Below, piece by piece: positions 9,585-18,845 of a stretch of DNA of 64,000 nucleotides. The notes beneath the pieces are model-generated. The model saw nothing but the letters and a program-made list of their open reading frames with translations. It searched no databases and had not been told where the DNA came from. The stretch is from positions 1-64,000 of the forward strand of contig NZ_QLUV01000001.1 of assembly GCF_003286075.1 (NCBI RefSeq). Direction: 5' to 3'. Position 1 is the stretch's first letter; every line of letters begins with the position of its first letter. The translations under genes and the position numbers were made by a program. This stretch comes from Paracoccus endophyticus. GTDB lineage: Bacteria > Pseudomonadota > Alphaproteobacteria > Rhodobacterales > Rhodobacteraceae.

Positions 9585-11474
9585 ATGACCCCGTCCCCCC
9601 TCTCGCGTCTCGCGCTCTGCGCGGCACTCGCCCCCCTGGCCGTGCAGGCCCAGACCGCCGGGCCCGCGTCCCCCATCATGCTCGACACGGTCGTGATCTC
9701 GGGCGGGCTGTCGCCGGTCGCGGCCGACGCCTATGGCCGCGCGTTCACCGTGCTGACCGCCGACGACATCGAGCGGCGCGGCCTCCGCACCGTCCAGGAC
9801 GCGCTGCGCACCGTTCCCGGCGTCTCGGTCAGCTCGACCGGGTCCAGCATCACCCAGGTCCGCATCCGGGGGGCCGAGGCCAATCACACGCTGGTCCTGA
9901 TCGACGGCGTGCAGGCCGCGGGGGGCGCGGACGAATACGTCATGTCCAGCCTGGAAACCGCCAACATCGAGCGGATCGAGGTCCTGCGCGGCCCGCAGTC
10001 GGTCTTTTTCGGATCGAACGCCTCGGCGGGGGTCATCAACATCGTCACCCGCCGCGGCCGCAGCGGCACCCATTACGGCGGCGCGGTCGAGGTCGGCAAC
10101 GGCACGGCGGCGTCGGGCTGGTTCACGCAGCGCGGCCCGCGCGGGGGCCTCGCGTTCACGGCCTCGGCGCGCGACGACAAGGGCTTCGACCAGTCGGGCG
10201 ACGGCGGCGAAAAGGACGGCTCGGATCGCCAGACGATCGGCCTGACGGGGGACTGGAAGCCCGCGGACGACGTGACGCTGGGCTTTACCCTGCGCCGCGC
10301 GGGCGAGGATTACGACTATGACGCGGTCAACTTCGGCGCGACCGATGCGGGCAGCTATCTGATCGACGACCCGACCCTGTATGGCGAACGGACCGAGGTT
10401 TCGGGCGCCGCCTGGGCGGAATACGCGATGCTGGACGGCCGCCTGACCCATCGGCTTGAGGTTCAGGGCACCGTCCTGAAGCTGAGCGACAACGGCGGCG
10501 ACGAAACCCGCGGCGAAACGCGCGCGCTGAAATACCGGCTCAGCTATGGGCTGGACGGCCAGCCGGTCGAGTCCGCCGCGCATCTGCTGAACGTCATGGT
10601 CGAGCGGATCGACGACGAGAACAACGCCGGACCCGATTTCGACCGCAGGAACACCTCGGTCGCGCTGGAATACCGCGGTTTCCTGGACAATGGCCTTGAT
10701 ATCCAGGCCGGGCTGCGCCGCGACGACAACGAGGTCTTTCAGGACTTCACCAGCTGGAACCTCGGGCTGTCCTGGCGCATCCCTGACACCGCGCTGCGGC
10801 TGCACGCCTCGGCCGGGCGCGGGCTGGTCAACCCGGCGTTCTACGAGCTTTACGCCGACGACACCTTCACCGTCGGCAACCCCGACCTGCGCCCCGAACG
10901 CAACACCGGCTTCGACATCGGTATCGAGGCGGGGCTGCTGGACGGCCGCGGCCTGATCGACGTCACCTATTTCAACGAGACGATGGACGACGAGATCACC
11001 TATGTCTTCGGGGGCGCCCCCGACGGCGTGCGCGCGTCCTATGTCAACGAGGCCGGCGAAAGCCCGCGCGAGGGGATCGAGGTCGCGGCCCGCCTGGAGG
11101 CCACGGACGCCTTGGACCTGGGGCTGGCCTATACCTACCTGTCCGCCAAGGGCCCCGACGGCAGCGTCGAGATCCGCCGCCCGCGCCACGAGCTGGGCCT
11201 GACGGCCAGCCTGGCCGTCGCCGGTGGCCGGGGCCGGATCACCGCCGATCTGCGGCACGTCGCGGGCAACTACGACACCCAGTTCTGGGGCGCCTTCGCG
11301 ACCGAGGAACTGCCGGACTTTACCGTCGTGAACCTGTCGGGCGGCTATGACGTGACCGACAGCCTGCGCCTGACCTCGCGGGTCGTGAACCTGTTCGACG
11401 AGGAGTATTCGGACGTCTGGGGCTATGCCTCGGCCGGGCGGACCGTCCATGTGGGGCTTGAGACCGCGTGGTGA
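9585..11474 (+). CDS. btuB: Vitamin B12 TonB-dependent outer membrane receptor BtuB
   Basis: This 629-residue outer membrane protein takes up cobalamin using energy from TonB. A signal peptide ending near residue 23 is followed by a TonB-box-like DTVVISG segment and then by the plug domain with [16 protein letters not shown] and [21 protein letters not shown]. The rest is a 22-strand-type barrel ending in an aromatic residue (tryptophan), as expected for outer membrane insertion. The length and plug sequence fit BtuB, and the riboswitch just upstream decides the substrate. ATG 9585 is preferred because GGAAGG precedes it and the signal peptide begins there. Confidence 0.92.
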   Translation: MTPSPLSRLALCAALAPLAVQAQTAGPASPIMLDTVVISGGLSPVAADAYGRAFTVLTADDIERRGLRTVQDALRTVPGVSVSSTGSSITQVRIRGAEANHTLVLIDGVQAAGGADEYVMSSLETANIERIEVLRGPQSVFFGSNASAGVINIVTRRGRSGTHYGGAVEVGNGTAASGWFTQRGPRGGLAFTASARDDKGFDQSGDGGEKDGSDRQTIGLTGDWKPADDVTLGFTLRRAGEDYDYDAVNFGATDAGSYLIDDPTLYGERTEVSGAAWAEYAMLDGRLTHRLEVQGTVLKLSDNGGDETRGETRALKYRLSYGLDGQPVESAAHLLNVMVERIDDENNAGPDFDRRNTSVALEYRGFLDNGLDIQAGLRRDDNEVFQDFTSWNLGLSWRIPDTALRLHASAGRGLVNPAFYELYADDTFTVGNPDLRPERNTGFDIGIEAGLLDGRGLIDVTYFNETMDDEITYVFGGAPDGVRASYVNEAGESPREGIEVAARLEATDALDLGLAYTYLSAKGPDGSVEIRRPRHELGLTASLAVAGGRGRITADLRHVAGNYDTQFWGAFATEELPDFTVVNLSGGYDVTDSLRLTSRVVNLFDEEYSDVWGYASAGRTVHVGLETAW

Positions 11475-12415
11475 CGCGGCGGGTCGCGGCCGCGTGCCTG
11501 ACGGCATGCCTGGCGGCAGGGCTGTCGCCGGGCGCGTCGGCGGCCGGGGCCGCGCCTGCTGGGCCCGCGCCCGCGGGGGCCGATGCGCCGCGTCGCGTGG
11601 TCTCGATCAACCTGTGCACCGACCAGCTGGCCATGATGCTGGCCGCGCCCGGCCAGCTCGTCTCGGTCAGCTGGCTGGCGCGCGATCCCGTCAGCTCGGC
11701 CCTGGCCGATCGGGCGGCGGACTATCCCGTCAACCACGCGCTGGCCGAGGAAATCTATCTGCTGCGGCCCGACCTGGTGCTGGCCGGGCGGTACGGCTCG
11801 GCCACCACGGTCGCGATGCTGGAGCGTCTGGGCATCCCCGTCGTCCTGTTCGACACCGAGCGCGACTTTGACGACCTGCGCGGCAACATCGGCCGGATGG
11901 GGGACGCGCTGGGCCGCGCGCCCCAGGCGGACGCCATGATTGCGCAGTTCGACCGCGACCTTGCCGCGCTGGGGGATGCCCCCGGCGCGCGGCCGTCGGC
12001 GGCGATGTATCATGCGAACGGCTATACGGCGGGCGACGCCAGCCTGTCGGGGCAGATCCTGGCGGCTGCGGGCTGGCGCAACATCGCGGCCGAGGCGGGC
12101 CTGCCCGCGGGCGGCACGCTGGCGCTGGAACAGCTGGTGCTGGCCAACCCCGACCTGATCGTGCAGGGCCAGCGTTTCGCCGGCGCCTCGCGGGCCGAGG
12201 AGGTGCTGGGCCACCCGGTGCTGTCCGGCCTTGCGCGCGAGGGGCGCGGCACGGTGCGGTCCAGCCCCGACTGGGTCTGCGGCACGCCCCGGGTCCTGCG
12301 CGCCGTGGCCGCGCTGCGGCAGCTGCGCCTGCGCGCGGACGCGGCGCCCATCCCGGCAGACGCGGCCCCCGCACCGGGCGGTGCGCCGCAGGGCGGCCAC
12401 GGGGCCCTGCCATGA
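11468..12415 (+). CDS. btuF: Cobalamin-binding periplasmic protein of the BtuCDF importer
   Basis: This 315-residue helical-backbone solute receptor has a signal peptide and an alanine/proline-rich linker, then RRVVSINLCTDQLAMML, the typical start of BtuF-like proteins. RPDLVLAGRYGS and the C-terminal WVCGTPRVLRAVAAL stretch also fit this family, in which the protein passes cobalamin to BtuC. It starts at GTG 11468 or GTG 11471, inside the end of btuB, so it is translationally coupled. Its stop overlaps the permease start by four bases. B12 specificity comes from the riboswitch and btuB; alone it could also be a siderophore receptor. Confidence 0.82.
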   Translation: MVTRRVAAACLTACLAAGLSPGASAAGAAPAGPAPAGADAPRRVVSINLCTDQLAMMLAAPGQLVSVSWLARDPVSSALADRAADYPVNHALAEEIYLLRPDLVLAGRYGSATTVAMLERLGIPVVLFDTERDFDDLRGNIGRMGDALGRAPQADAMIAQFDRDLAALGDAPGARPSAAMYHANGYTAGDASLSGQILAAAGWRNIAAEAGLPAGGTLALEQLVLANPDLIVQGQRFAGASRAEEVLGHPVLSGLAREGRGTVRSSPDWVCGTPRVLRAVAALRQLRLRADAAPIPADAAPAPGGAPQGGHGALP

Positions 12416-13413
12416 CCGGCGGTCGGCGGCACGGGCTGTTGCTGGGCGGGCTGGCGGCGCTGGTGGGCGCGCTGTTCACGGCGTCGCTGCTGACCGGCCC
12501 GGCGCCGATCGGCGCGCGCGAGGAGCTGGCCGCGCTGCTGCGCCCGCAGGGCGACCTGCTGGCCATCGTCATGCACGAACTGCGGCTGCCGCGCGCCATC
12601 CTCGGCGCGCTGGTGGGCGCCAGCCTGGGCCTTGCCGGGGCCGCGCTGCAGGGGTTCCTGCGCAACCCGCTGGCCGAGCCGGGGCTGGTCGGCACCTCGG
12701 CCTCGGCCGCGCTGGGGGCGGTGCTGGCGATCCAGACGGGGCTTGCCGCCACGATGCCGCTGGCCACGCTGGTGGCGGCGCTGGCCGGGGCGCTGGTCTC
12801 GGTGCTGCTGATCCTGATGCTGGCGGGGCTGAACCAGGGCTCGCTGCCGCTGATCCTGGCGGGCATCGCGCTGTCCGCGCTGGCGGGGGCCGCGACCTCG
12901 CTGGTGCTGAACCTGTCGCCCAACCCCTTTGCGGCCAACGAGATCATCTTCTGGATGATGGGCTCGCTCGCCGATCGATCCATGCTGCACGTGGCGACGA
13001 CGCTGCCGTTCTTTCTGGCGGGGGCGGCGCTGCTGCTGTGGACCGGCCGGGGCCTCAGGGCGCTGACGCTGGGCGAGGATGCGGCCGCGTCGATGGGCAT
13101 CCCCCTGGGCCGCCTGCGCCTGGCGGTGGTCGCGGGCACGGCGGCGCTGGTCGGCTCGGCCACGGCAGTCGCGGGCGCGATCGGCTTTGTCGGGCTGGTC
13201 GTGCCGCATCTGCTGCGCCGCGCGGTCGGGGCGGACCCGGCGCGGCTGATGCCCGCCTCGGCGCTGGGGGGCGCGGCGGTGGTGCTGGCGGCCGATGTCG
13301 CCGTGCGCCTGATCGCGCCCGACCGCGATCTCAAGCTGGGGGTGCTGACGGCGCTGGTGGGCGCGCCGTTCTTCCTGCACCTGATCTATCGCACGCGGAG
13401 AGAGGGGCTGTGA
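12412..13413 (+). CDS. btuC: FecCD-family cobalamin ABC permease BtuC
   Basis: This 333-residue protein has about ten transmembrane helices of the FecCD type, with the characteristic ELRLPRAILGALVGASLGLAG near residue 57 (interrupted here for brevity as ELRLPRAI and GASLGLAG). Later come GAIGFVGLVVPHLLR near residue 255 and an ATPase-contact loop GEDAAASMGI near residue 220. It forms the membrane channel for cobalamin together with the receptor upstream and the ATPase downstream. Four-base overlaps at both ends indicate a tightly coupled operon. Confidence 0.88.
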   Translation: MTGGRRHGLLLGGLAALVGALFTASLLTGPAPIGAREELAALLRPQGDLLAIVMHELRLPRAILGALVGASLGLAGAALQGFLRNPLAEPGLVGTSASAALGAVLAIQTGLAATMPLATLVAALAGALVSVLLILMLAGLNQGSLPLILAGIALSALAGAATSLVLNLSPNPFAANEIIFWMMGSLADRSMLHVATTLPFFLAGAALLLWTGRGLRALTLGEDAAASMGIPLGRLRLAVVAGTAALVGSATAVAGAIGFVGLVVPHLLRRAVGADPARLMPASALGGAAVVLAADVAVRLIAPDRDLKLGVLTALVGAPFFLHLIYRTRREGL

Positions 13414-14177
13414 GCCTGCTGTCGCTGAAGGACTTGGGCGTGGACCGCGGGGGCCGCACGGTGCTGGACGGCATCGACCTGGACCTGCGCGCGGGCGAAT
13501 TCGTGGGGCTGCTTGGCCCCAACGGCGCGGGAAAGACCACGCTGCTACGGGCGGCGCTGGGGCTGCTGCCCCATCGCGGGCGGTCGTCGCTGGCCCTGCT
13601 GGCGCCGCAGGACCGCGCCCGCCGCGCGGCCTTCATGCCGCAGGGCCGCGAAATTGCCTGGCCGGTCAGTGTCGAGGATCTGGTGGCACTGGGCCGCATG
13701 CCGCACGACGGCGCCCGCCGCGACCGAGGCGCGGTGGACCGCGCGATCGAGGCGCTGGACCTTGGCCCCCTGCGCCACCGCCCCGCGACGGCGCTGTCGG
13801 GGGGCGAGCAGGCGCGCGTCCTGATCGCCCGCGCGCTGGCGCAGGACACCCCGCTGCTGGTCGCGGACGAGCCGGTCGCGGGCCTGGACCCGGCGGCGCA
13901 GATCCGGGTGATGCGCGCCTTTGCCGGCATCGCCGCGCAGGGGGGGGCGGTTCTGGCCGCCCTGCACGACCTGGGGCTTGCGGCGCGCCATTGCTCTCGG
14001 CTGGTGATGCTGCACGACGGCCGCGTCGCCGCCGACGGCCCGCCCGGCGAGGTGCTGACGCCCGACAACCTGGCGCGGGTGTTCGGCATCACCGCGCATT
14101 TCGCGACCGGCCGGAACGGGCCGATCTTCCAGACGCTGGACACCCTGCCCGACGCACGCCGCGAGCGGGCCGGCTGA
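13410..14177 (+). CDS. btuD: Cobalamin ABC transporter ATPase BtuD
   Basis: This 255-residue ATPase starts at GTG 13410, overlapping the btuC stop. Walker A is GPNGAGKT at residues 36-43, the signature is LSGGEQAR, Walker B is LLVADEP, and the switch histidine is in ALHDLGL. The size and motif order fit the FepC/BtuD group. It is the last gene of the riboswitch-controlled unit and drives transport through BtuC. A GGGTCCG/CGGACCC inverted repeat just downstream may help end the transcript. Confidence 0.88.
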   Translation: MSLLSLKDLGVDRGGRTVLDGIDLDLRAGEFVGLLGPNGAGKTTLLRAALGLLPHRGRSSLALLAPQDRARRAAFMPQGREIAWPVSVEDLVALGRMPHDGARRDRGAVDRAIEALDLGPLRHRPATALSGGEQARVLIARALAQDTPLLVADEPVAGLDPAAQIRVMRAFAGIAAQGGAVLAALHDLGLAARHCSRLVMLHDGRVAADGPPGEVLTPDNLARVFGITAHFATGRNGPIFQTLDTLPDARRERAG

Positions 14178-14184
14178 GGGGAGA

Positions 14185-14230
14185 GGGTCCGACCGCCGTG
14201 GGCGGACAGCGGCGGGGCCATTGCGGACCC
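14185..14230. terminator. Inverted repeat between convergent btuD and mbfA
   Basis: GGGTCCG (14185-14191) can pair with CGGACCC (14224-14230), with further GC-rich pairing inside. It lies between two convergent genes where a bidirectional terminator would be expected. There is no U-tract, so termination is inferred from position only. Confidence 0.3.
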
Positions 14231-14343
14231 GTTCGGTCGGCGTCGGCCCCCACGCCCGGAACCCGGCTGGGACCGGGGGTCGCGGCGTCTGGCCCGTGCC
14301 ACGTCGGCTGCCATCCCGGGGCGACGCCCGCTCGGGCCGCGCG

Positions 14344-15336
14344 TCAGGCCCCCCCGATCAGGATGCCCGCGGCAAGGACCAGCGCGCCGCCCAGCACCAC
14401 CTGGAAGGTGGCGCGCAGGAACGGCGTTTCCATGTAGCGGTTCTGGATCCAGGCGATCGCCCACAACTCGACGAACACGACCAGCAGCGCGATGACGGTC
14501 GCCGTCCAGAAGCTGGGGATCAGATACGGCAACGCGTGCCCCAGACCCCCCAGCGTCGTCATGACCCCGGACGCAAGGCCCCGCTTCCACGGCGCGCCCC
14601 GGCCCGACAGCTTGCCGTCGTCGTGCGCGGCCTCGGTGAACCCCATCGAGATGCCCGCGCCGACCGATGCCGACACCCCCACGAGGAACGTGGTCCAGGT
14701 GTCCTGCGTGGCGAAGGCGGTGGCAAAGATCGGCGCCAGCGTGGACACCGACCCGTCCATCAGCCCCGCAAGGCCCGGTTGCACCCAGGTCAGGACGAAC
14801 TGGCGGTGCGCCGCGCGGTCCTCGGCGCTGCGCTCGTCGTGGTCCAGGTGCTGCTCGGCCAGCAGGCCGGCCTTGCGCTCGTGCTTGCCTTCGGCGGCGG
14901 CCAGATCGCCCAGCAGCTTGCGGATCTCGACGTCGGTGGCCCGGCCCGCGGCCCGGACGTAAAAGGCCTGCGCCTCGCGCTCCATGTCGCCGGCCTCTTG
15001 CCGGATGCGGTCCAGGCTCAGTTGCTCGACCAGCCAGACCGGGCGGCGCGCGTAGAAGTCGCGCACATGCTCGCGCCGGATCGGGATCACCACGTCGCCG
15101 AAGCGGCGGTGATAATGGTCCAGCAGCGCCCGGCGATGCTGGTTTTCCTCGGCCGCCATGCCGTCGAACACCGCCGCCGACGCGGGATAGCGGTCGCGCA
15201 GCCGGGCGGCATAGGTCGCATAGATCTGGCCGTCCTCCTCCTCGGAGGAGATGGCGAGCGCAAGGATTTCCTGCTGCGTCAGGTCGTCAAAGCGGCGTTT
15301 GCCGGAAAAGCCGGGCCAGGACAGGCGGGCAAGCAT
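14344..15336 (-). CDS. mbfA: Membrane-bound ferritin-like iron exporter MbfA
   Basis: This 330-residue protein fuses an N-terminal rubrerythrin/ferritin-like diiron domain to a C-terminal VIT1/CCC1-type membrane domain. The diiron ligands are visible as the glutamate cluster E32-E34, EENQH at residues 63-67 and a later EGKHER motif. The membrane half begins around residue 190 with LAGLMDGSVSTLAPIFA and has about five helices. In Bradyrhizobium and Agrobacterium this family exports iron and protects against iron and peroxide stress. The start is supported by GAGGAA upstream. In those species it is repressed by Irr through ICE motifs, but I found no convincing ICE box here. Confidence 0.9.
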   Translation of the reverse strand: MLARLSWPGFSGKRRFDDLTQQEILALAISSEEEDGQIYATYAARLRDRYPASAAVFDGMAAEENQHRRALLDHYHRRFGDVVIPIRREHVRDFYARRPVWLVEQLSLDRIRQEAGDMEREAQAFYVRAAGRATDVEIRKLLGDLAAAEGKHERKAGLLAEQHLDHDERSAEDRAAHRQFVLTWVQPGLAGLMDGSVSTLAPIFATAFATQDTWTTFLVGVSASVGAGISMGFTEAAHDDGKLSGRGAPWKRGLASGVMTTLGGLGHALPYLIPSFWTATVIALLVVFVELWAIAWIQNRYMETPFLRATFQVVLGGALVLAAGILIGGA

Positions 15337-15599
15337 GGCGTTCCTCGGGTCTAGCGGTTGCTGGCGCCGGTATAGCAGGGCCGCGCCGGCTGGCCACGGG
15401 GCATTCGGCCGCCCCCCGGCCCTGCCCGCCCCGCAAGGCAGGCCCGCGCCGATCAACTTTCGCGCCCTGCCCGGCGGTGCGATTGCCTTGCGGGCGCAAA
15501 CACGCAATCCTTGCCCGGTTGCGGGACCATCGGCCGGAACGCCGCGTGCAGGGCGGCGTGCGGTCCGCGCACCGATGGACCGAGCGGGGGGACGCGCCG

Positions 15600-15911
15600 A
15601 TGTGCCGGATGTTCGCCATGCAAGACATGCGGCGTTATCAGCCGCTGACCCGGCGGCTGCGCCTGAACGGGCAGTCCACCAGCATCCGGCTTGAGCGCGC
15701 CTTCTGGCAGATCCTGGACGAGATCGCGCGGGAAGAGGGGATGACCACGCCCGCCTTTCTGTCGCGCCTGCACAACGAGGTGCTGATGCGCAACGGCGAG
15801 GCCGAGAACTTCACCTCGCTGCTGCGCTGCGCCTGCCTGACCCGGACCGAGATGGGCGCCGAGGCGGCACTGGCCGCGCGCCCCCCCGACCTGCGCCGAA
15901 TGTCGGTGTAG
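15600..15911 (+). CDS. Ribbon-helix-helix domain protein
   Basis: This 103-residue protein has a ribbon-helix-helix fold of the RHH_4 type at residues about 25-80. A basic strand (STSIRLE) is followed by two helices, WQILDEIAREEGMT and PAFLSRLHNEV. The family is common in alphaproteobacteria as a single-domain putative DNA-binding protein of unknown target. It is transcribed away from mbfA with a 263-base gap between them, in which I saw no clear regulatory motif. GGGGGA lies about eight bases before the ATG. A second in-frame ATG seven codons in is possible. The target is unknown. Confidence 0.7.
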   Translation: MCRMFAMQDMRRYQPLTRRLRLNGQSTSIRLERAFWQILDEIAREEGMTTPAFLSRLHNEVLMRNGEAENFTSLLRCACLTRTEMGAEAALAARPPDLRRMSV

Positions 15912-15979
15912 TAACCCCGTACTACCGCCGCCCCGTCCGGCCCGGACAGACTGAACCGGAACGGACGGAAAGGGGCATC

Positions 15980-16375
15980 ATGGCCAAGGCCGCGCACAGC
16001 ATGATTCGGGTCCTGGACGAGGATCGCGCCGTCGCCTTCTATCGCGACGCGCTGGGGCTGGACCGGATCGACATCAACCGCTTCGACGGATTCTCGCTGA
16101 TCTACCTGTCGAACGCCGAAACCGGGTTCGAGGTCGAGCTGACGGTCAACGACGACCGCAGCGAACCCTATGCCCACGGCGACGGCTATGGCCACCTGGC
16201 CGTCGTGGTGGACGATCTTGACGCCGCCCACCGGCGGATGACCGACCTGGGCTATGGCCCGCGCGACATCAAGGATTTCCGGAAGGACGGCCGCCCCTTC
16301 GCCCGGTTCTTCTTTGTCGCCGACCCCGACGGCTATCAGATCGAGGTCATCCAGAAGGGCGGCCGCTTCAGTTAG
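15980..16375 (+). CDS. Glyoxalase I-like metalloenzyme (lactoylglutathione lyase family)
   Basis: This 131-residue vicinal-oxygen-chelate protein lines up along its length with E. coli GloA. All four metal ligands can be placed: His6, Glu53, His72 and Glu122. The DPDGYQIEVI ending is also typical. The expected reaction is isomerisation of the methylglyoxal-glutathione hemithioacetal to lactoylglutathione in the cytoplasm. AAAGGGG lies about six bases upstream of the ATG. It stands alone and is followed by the degraded region. Another VOC activity is possible, but the complete ligand set makes glyoxalase I the best guess. Confidence 0.78.
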   Translation: MAKAAHSMIRVLDEDRAVAFYRDALGLDRIDINRFDGFSLIYLSNAETGFEVELTVNDDRSEPYAHGDGYGHLAVVVDDLDAAHRRMTDLGYGPRDIKDFRKDGRPFARFFFVADPDGYQIEVIQKGGRFS

Positions 16376-16416
16376 GCGGGGGGACGGACGGCAACCCTTC
16401 GGGAGGAGGGCAGCAG

Positions 16417-16630
16417 GTGAGGACAGTCGACACACGGGGGCTGACGCGGCGCACGCTGCTGGCGCGCAGCGTCGCCCATGGCGCGACCATGGTCGTGGGG
16501 ACGGGCTTCGTCGCGCAGAACGGCGGCGCCTGGGCGATGGAGGTCAAGGCGCTGAAGCCCGAGACGATAGCGACGCTGATCCAGATGGCGCGCGACATCC
16601 ATCCCCACGACTGCCTCGCGGACGCGCCCG
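16417..16630 (+). pseudogene. Truncated Tat-signal protein, gluconate 2-dehydrogenase subunit 3-like
   Basis: A GTG with GGAGG upstream (16400-16405 area) opens a frame with a twin-arginine signal (RRTLLARSV) and then LKPETIATLIQMARDIHPHD near residue 45. This segment resembles small Tat-exported subunits that accompany GMC-type sugar or alcohol dehydrogenases. Similarity ends near residue 69 (about 16624), while intact homologues are roughly 170-200 residues long. What follows in this frame is low-complexity, arginine/proline-rich sequence. The catalytic subunits are absent, so this is probably a remnant left by deletion. Confidence 0.5.
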
Positions 16631-16666
16631 GTCGGCGCGTCAGTCCAGCCTGGACGGAACCATTCG

Positions 16667-16905
16667 ATGTCCGATCACCTCGCGCGCGGCACGTTCCCCT
16701 CGACCACCTTCACCGGGGCCCCGGCGGTCGGCGACCGCCACAGCCTCAGCATCGGGCCCGACGGACGTGGCGGGCAGCCTGGCGGGGGGCGTGCGCGAGC
16801 CGGTGCTGAGCCGGGCGTTCGCCTGGCGGAGAAGCATCGACCCCAAGGTGGGCCGCCGGATCGAGGAGAAGGCCCGCGCCGGAGCGGCCCGCCGCCTGCC
16901 GAGGG
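16667..16905 (+). pseudogene. Probable catalase scar: N-terminus joined to C-terminus
   Basis: From 16667 one frame gives a start resembling small-subunit monofunctional catalases, ending in GAPAVGDRHSLSIGPDG (compare the family's GAPV--D-NSL-GPRG). Near 16764 the readable sequence moves to another frame. That frame gives DVAGSLAGGVREPVLSRAF and SIDPKVGRRIEEKARAG, resembling the last 50 residues of catalases. The roughly 400-residue heme-binding centre is missing. The simplest reading is a catalase gene that suffered one large internal deletion with a frameshift at the joint. No functional product is expected. Both matches are from memory of the family and need a search. Confidence 0.42.
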
Positions 16906-17124
16906 CATGGCGAGGGCTGACGCAAACCCAAGGGCGGGGCGCGCGACGACACCGCGACCCGCCCACGGTGCCGCCTGACCCGGCTGCGGGGACCGCACGG
17001 GGCAGGCGGCCGCCGCGCCCCCCCCGTGTGCCGCCGCGGGGCTGCGGCTTGCCCCGTCGCGCGGCGGGCGCTAGTCGGTCGCGCAGCCGGGCCATCACGG
17101 CCGGGCGCAGGCAAGGACAGCGGC

Positions 17125-17268
17125 ATGACCAACGGCATCGCCATCGTGATCGCGGCCCTGGTCGCGGGCGTCTTCGTGCTGGATGCGGCCGTGCTGCACC
17201 TGGACCTGCCCCTTCTGCTGGGCAGGCAGTTCGCGGAGCTGGTCGAGTGGGTCAGCTTCTGGCGCTAG
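17125..17268 (+). CDS. Small single-span membrane protein upstream of gap
   Basis: This 47-residue protein is nearly all one hydrophobic helix (residues 4-32) followed by [23 protein letters not shown] lies seven bases ahead of the ATG, which supports translation. I recall similar tiny proteins ahead of gap in other Rhodobacteraceae, but this was not checked. It is separated from gap by 133 bases with the same orientation. The function is unknown; it could be a small modulator of a membrane complex or simply an unstudied conserved microprotein. Confidence 0.55.
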   Translation: MTNGIAIVIAALVAGVFVLDAAVLHLDLPLLLGRQFAELVEWVSFWR

Positions 17269-17401
17269 GCCGCCGGGCGACCCGGCCCGCCGTCCGCAAG
17301 GGGCCGCGCCCCTGGCGGTGTCTCCCTCGCCCCCGGCTGATTGCATTCCGCCGCCGTTTTGGGCAAGGAGCGTCCGGGCAAACCAGCGGTTGGAGGTTTT
17401 C

Positions 17402-18421
17402 ATGGCTGTTAAGGTAGCGATCAACGGGTTCGGTCGCATCGGGCGCAACGTCCTGCGGGCGATCGTCGAATCCGGGCGCACCGACATCGAGGTGGTGGCG
17501 ATCAACGACCTGGGGCCGGTCGAAACCAACGCGCATCTGCTGCGCTATGACAGCGTGCACGGCCGCTTTCCGGCCACGGTGACGACGACCGCCGACAGCA
17601 TCGACGTGGGCCGCGGCCCGATGCGCGTCACCGCCGAGCGCGACCCGGCCAAGCTGCCGTGGGGCGACGTGGACATCGCGCTGGAATGCACCGGCATCTT
17701 CACCGACGGCGCCAAGGCCGCGATTCATCTTCAGAACGGGTCCAAGCGCGTGCTGGTGTCGGCGCCGGTGTCCGGCGAATGGAGCACCGACCGGGCGCTG
17801 AAGACCATCGTCTATGGCGTCAACCACGACACGCTTGAATCGGGCGATCACGTCGTCTCGAACGCGTCCTGCACGACGAACTGCCTGTCGCCGGTGGCCA
17901 AGGTGCTGAACGACAGCATCGGCATCGCCAAGGGGTTCATGACGACGATCCACAGCTATACCGGCGACCAGCCCACGCTGGACACGATGCACAAGGACCT
18001 GTACCGCGCCCGCGCCGCGGCGCTGTCGATGATCCCGACCTCGACCGGGGCGGCCAAGGCCGTGGGCCTGGTGCTGCCGGAGCTGAAGGGCAAGCTGGAC
18101 GGCGTGGCGATCCGCGTGCCCACGCCGAACGTGTCGGTCGTGGACCTGGTGTTCGAGGCCGGCCGCGACACCTCGGTCGAGGAGGTGAACGCCGCCATCC
18201 GCGCCGCCGCCGACGGGCCGCTGAAGGGGGTGCTGGGCTATACGGACGAGCCGCTGGTGTCGTCGGACTTCAACCACGATCCGCGCTCGTCGGTGTTCCA
18301 CATGGACCAGACCAAGGTCATGGACGGGCGGCTGGTCCGCATCCTGTCCTGGTACGACAACGAGTGGGGCTTCTCGAACCGGATGAGCGACACCGCCGTC
18401 GTCATGGGCAAGCTGATCTGA
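17402..18421 (+). CDS. gap: Glyceraldehyde-3-phosphate dehydrogenase, type I
   Basis: This 339-residue cytoplasmic enzyme oxidises glyceraldehyde-3-phosphate to 1,3-bisphosphoglycerate using NAD. The nucleotide-binding motif [10 protein letters not shown] begins near residue 7. The catalytic cysteine is Cys157 in SNASCTTNC, and the [12 protein letters not shown] motif lies near the C-terminus. GGAGG sits nine bases ahead of the ATG. The gene appears to be its own transcription unit, ending at a strong hairpin at 18433. Confidence 0.95.
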   Translation: MAVKVAINGFGRIGRNVLRAIVESGRTDIEVVAINDLGPVETNAHLLRYDSVHGRFPATVTTTADSIDVGRGPMRVTAERDPAKLPWGDVDIALECTGIFTDGAKAAIHLQNGSKRVLVSAPVSGEWSTDRALKTIVYGVNHDTLESGDHVVSNASCTTNCLSPVAKVLNDSIGIAKGFMTTIHSYTGDQPTLDTMHKDLYRARAAALSMIPTSTGAAKAVGLVLPELKGKLDGVAIRVPTPNVSVVDLVFEAGRDTSVEEVNAAIRAAADGPLKGVLGYTDEPLVSSDFNHDPRSSVFHMDQTKVMDGRLVRILSWYDNEWGFSNRMSDTAVVMGKLI

Positions 18422-18432
18422 GGCGCGCCACG

Positions 18433-18456
18433 GGGCCCGGCGCAGCGCCGGGTCCC
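18433..18456. terminator. Hairpin between convergent gap and phasin-like gene
   Basis: GGGCCCGGCG pairs with CGCCGGGTCCC, giving about ten base pairs with a single bulged T and a three-base loop. Its position, 12 bases after the gap stop and between convergent genes, suggests termination in both directions, although no U-tract is present. Confidence 0.45.
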
Positions 18457-18503
18457 GATACGCCACGCGGGTCCGGCATCATGCCGGTCCCGCCTGCCCT
18501 GGC

Positions 18504-18809
18504 CTAGCGAAAGCGGCTGAGCCTGCGGGCATTGACCCGCGTGCGCCGGCCATAGGGCTTGAGGGCCGCCGCCAGCACCTCGTCCGCGCGCGAGCCGAGC
18601 GCCGCCGACCGGAACGCCGCGCCGAAGGATTCGCGCGCCGCGCCCGTCTTCTCGATCACCATTCGCACGTTCTCGCCGGGGTGCTGGGGCATCACGCCCA
18701 ACAGACCCGCAAAGCGCACGGTCATCACGTACTGCGCCTCGCATGCCATGCGCATCGCATCGCCCCACAGCTTCATCGAGGCTGCGGGGTTACAGATCAT
18801 CGTGTTCAT
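18504..18809 (-). CDS. Small phasin-like protein
   Basis: This 101-residue protein begins MNTMICNPAASMKLWGDAM and is mostly amphipathic helix, with an alanine-rich region and a very basic tail (RRTRVNARRLSRFR). It has the general look of short polyhydroxybutyrate granule-associated phasins, but I cannot place it in a named phasin subfamily by sequence alone. The start at 18809 has AAAGGA upstream. The strongest hint of function is a perfect PhaR-type operator about 30 bases before the start. If that reading is right, the protein would coat or bind PHB granules and be induced when they form. Confidence 0.5.
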   Translation of the reverse strand: MNTMICNPAASMKLWGDAMRMACEAQYVMTVRFAGLLGVMPQHPGENVRMVIEKTGAARESFGAAFRSAALGSRADEVLAAALKPYGRRTRVNARRLSRFR

Positions 18810-18834
18810 TCCGGTTGGTCCTTTCGCAGGAATG

Positions 18835-18845
18835 CTGCAATGCAG
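18835..18845. promoter_or_regulatory. PhaR-type operator, CTGC-N3-GCAG
   Basis: CTGC-AAT-GCAG matches the CTGC-N3-4-GCAG site described for the polyhydroxybutyrate-responsive repressor PhaR in Paracoccus and Rhodobacter. More TGC-rich half sites follow up to about 18880, and a minus-strand promoter-like pair (TTGCGA near 18872, TAAATC near 18853) overlaps them, so bound repressor would block transcription of the phasin-like gene. Confidence 0.6.
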
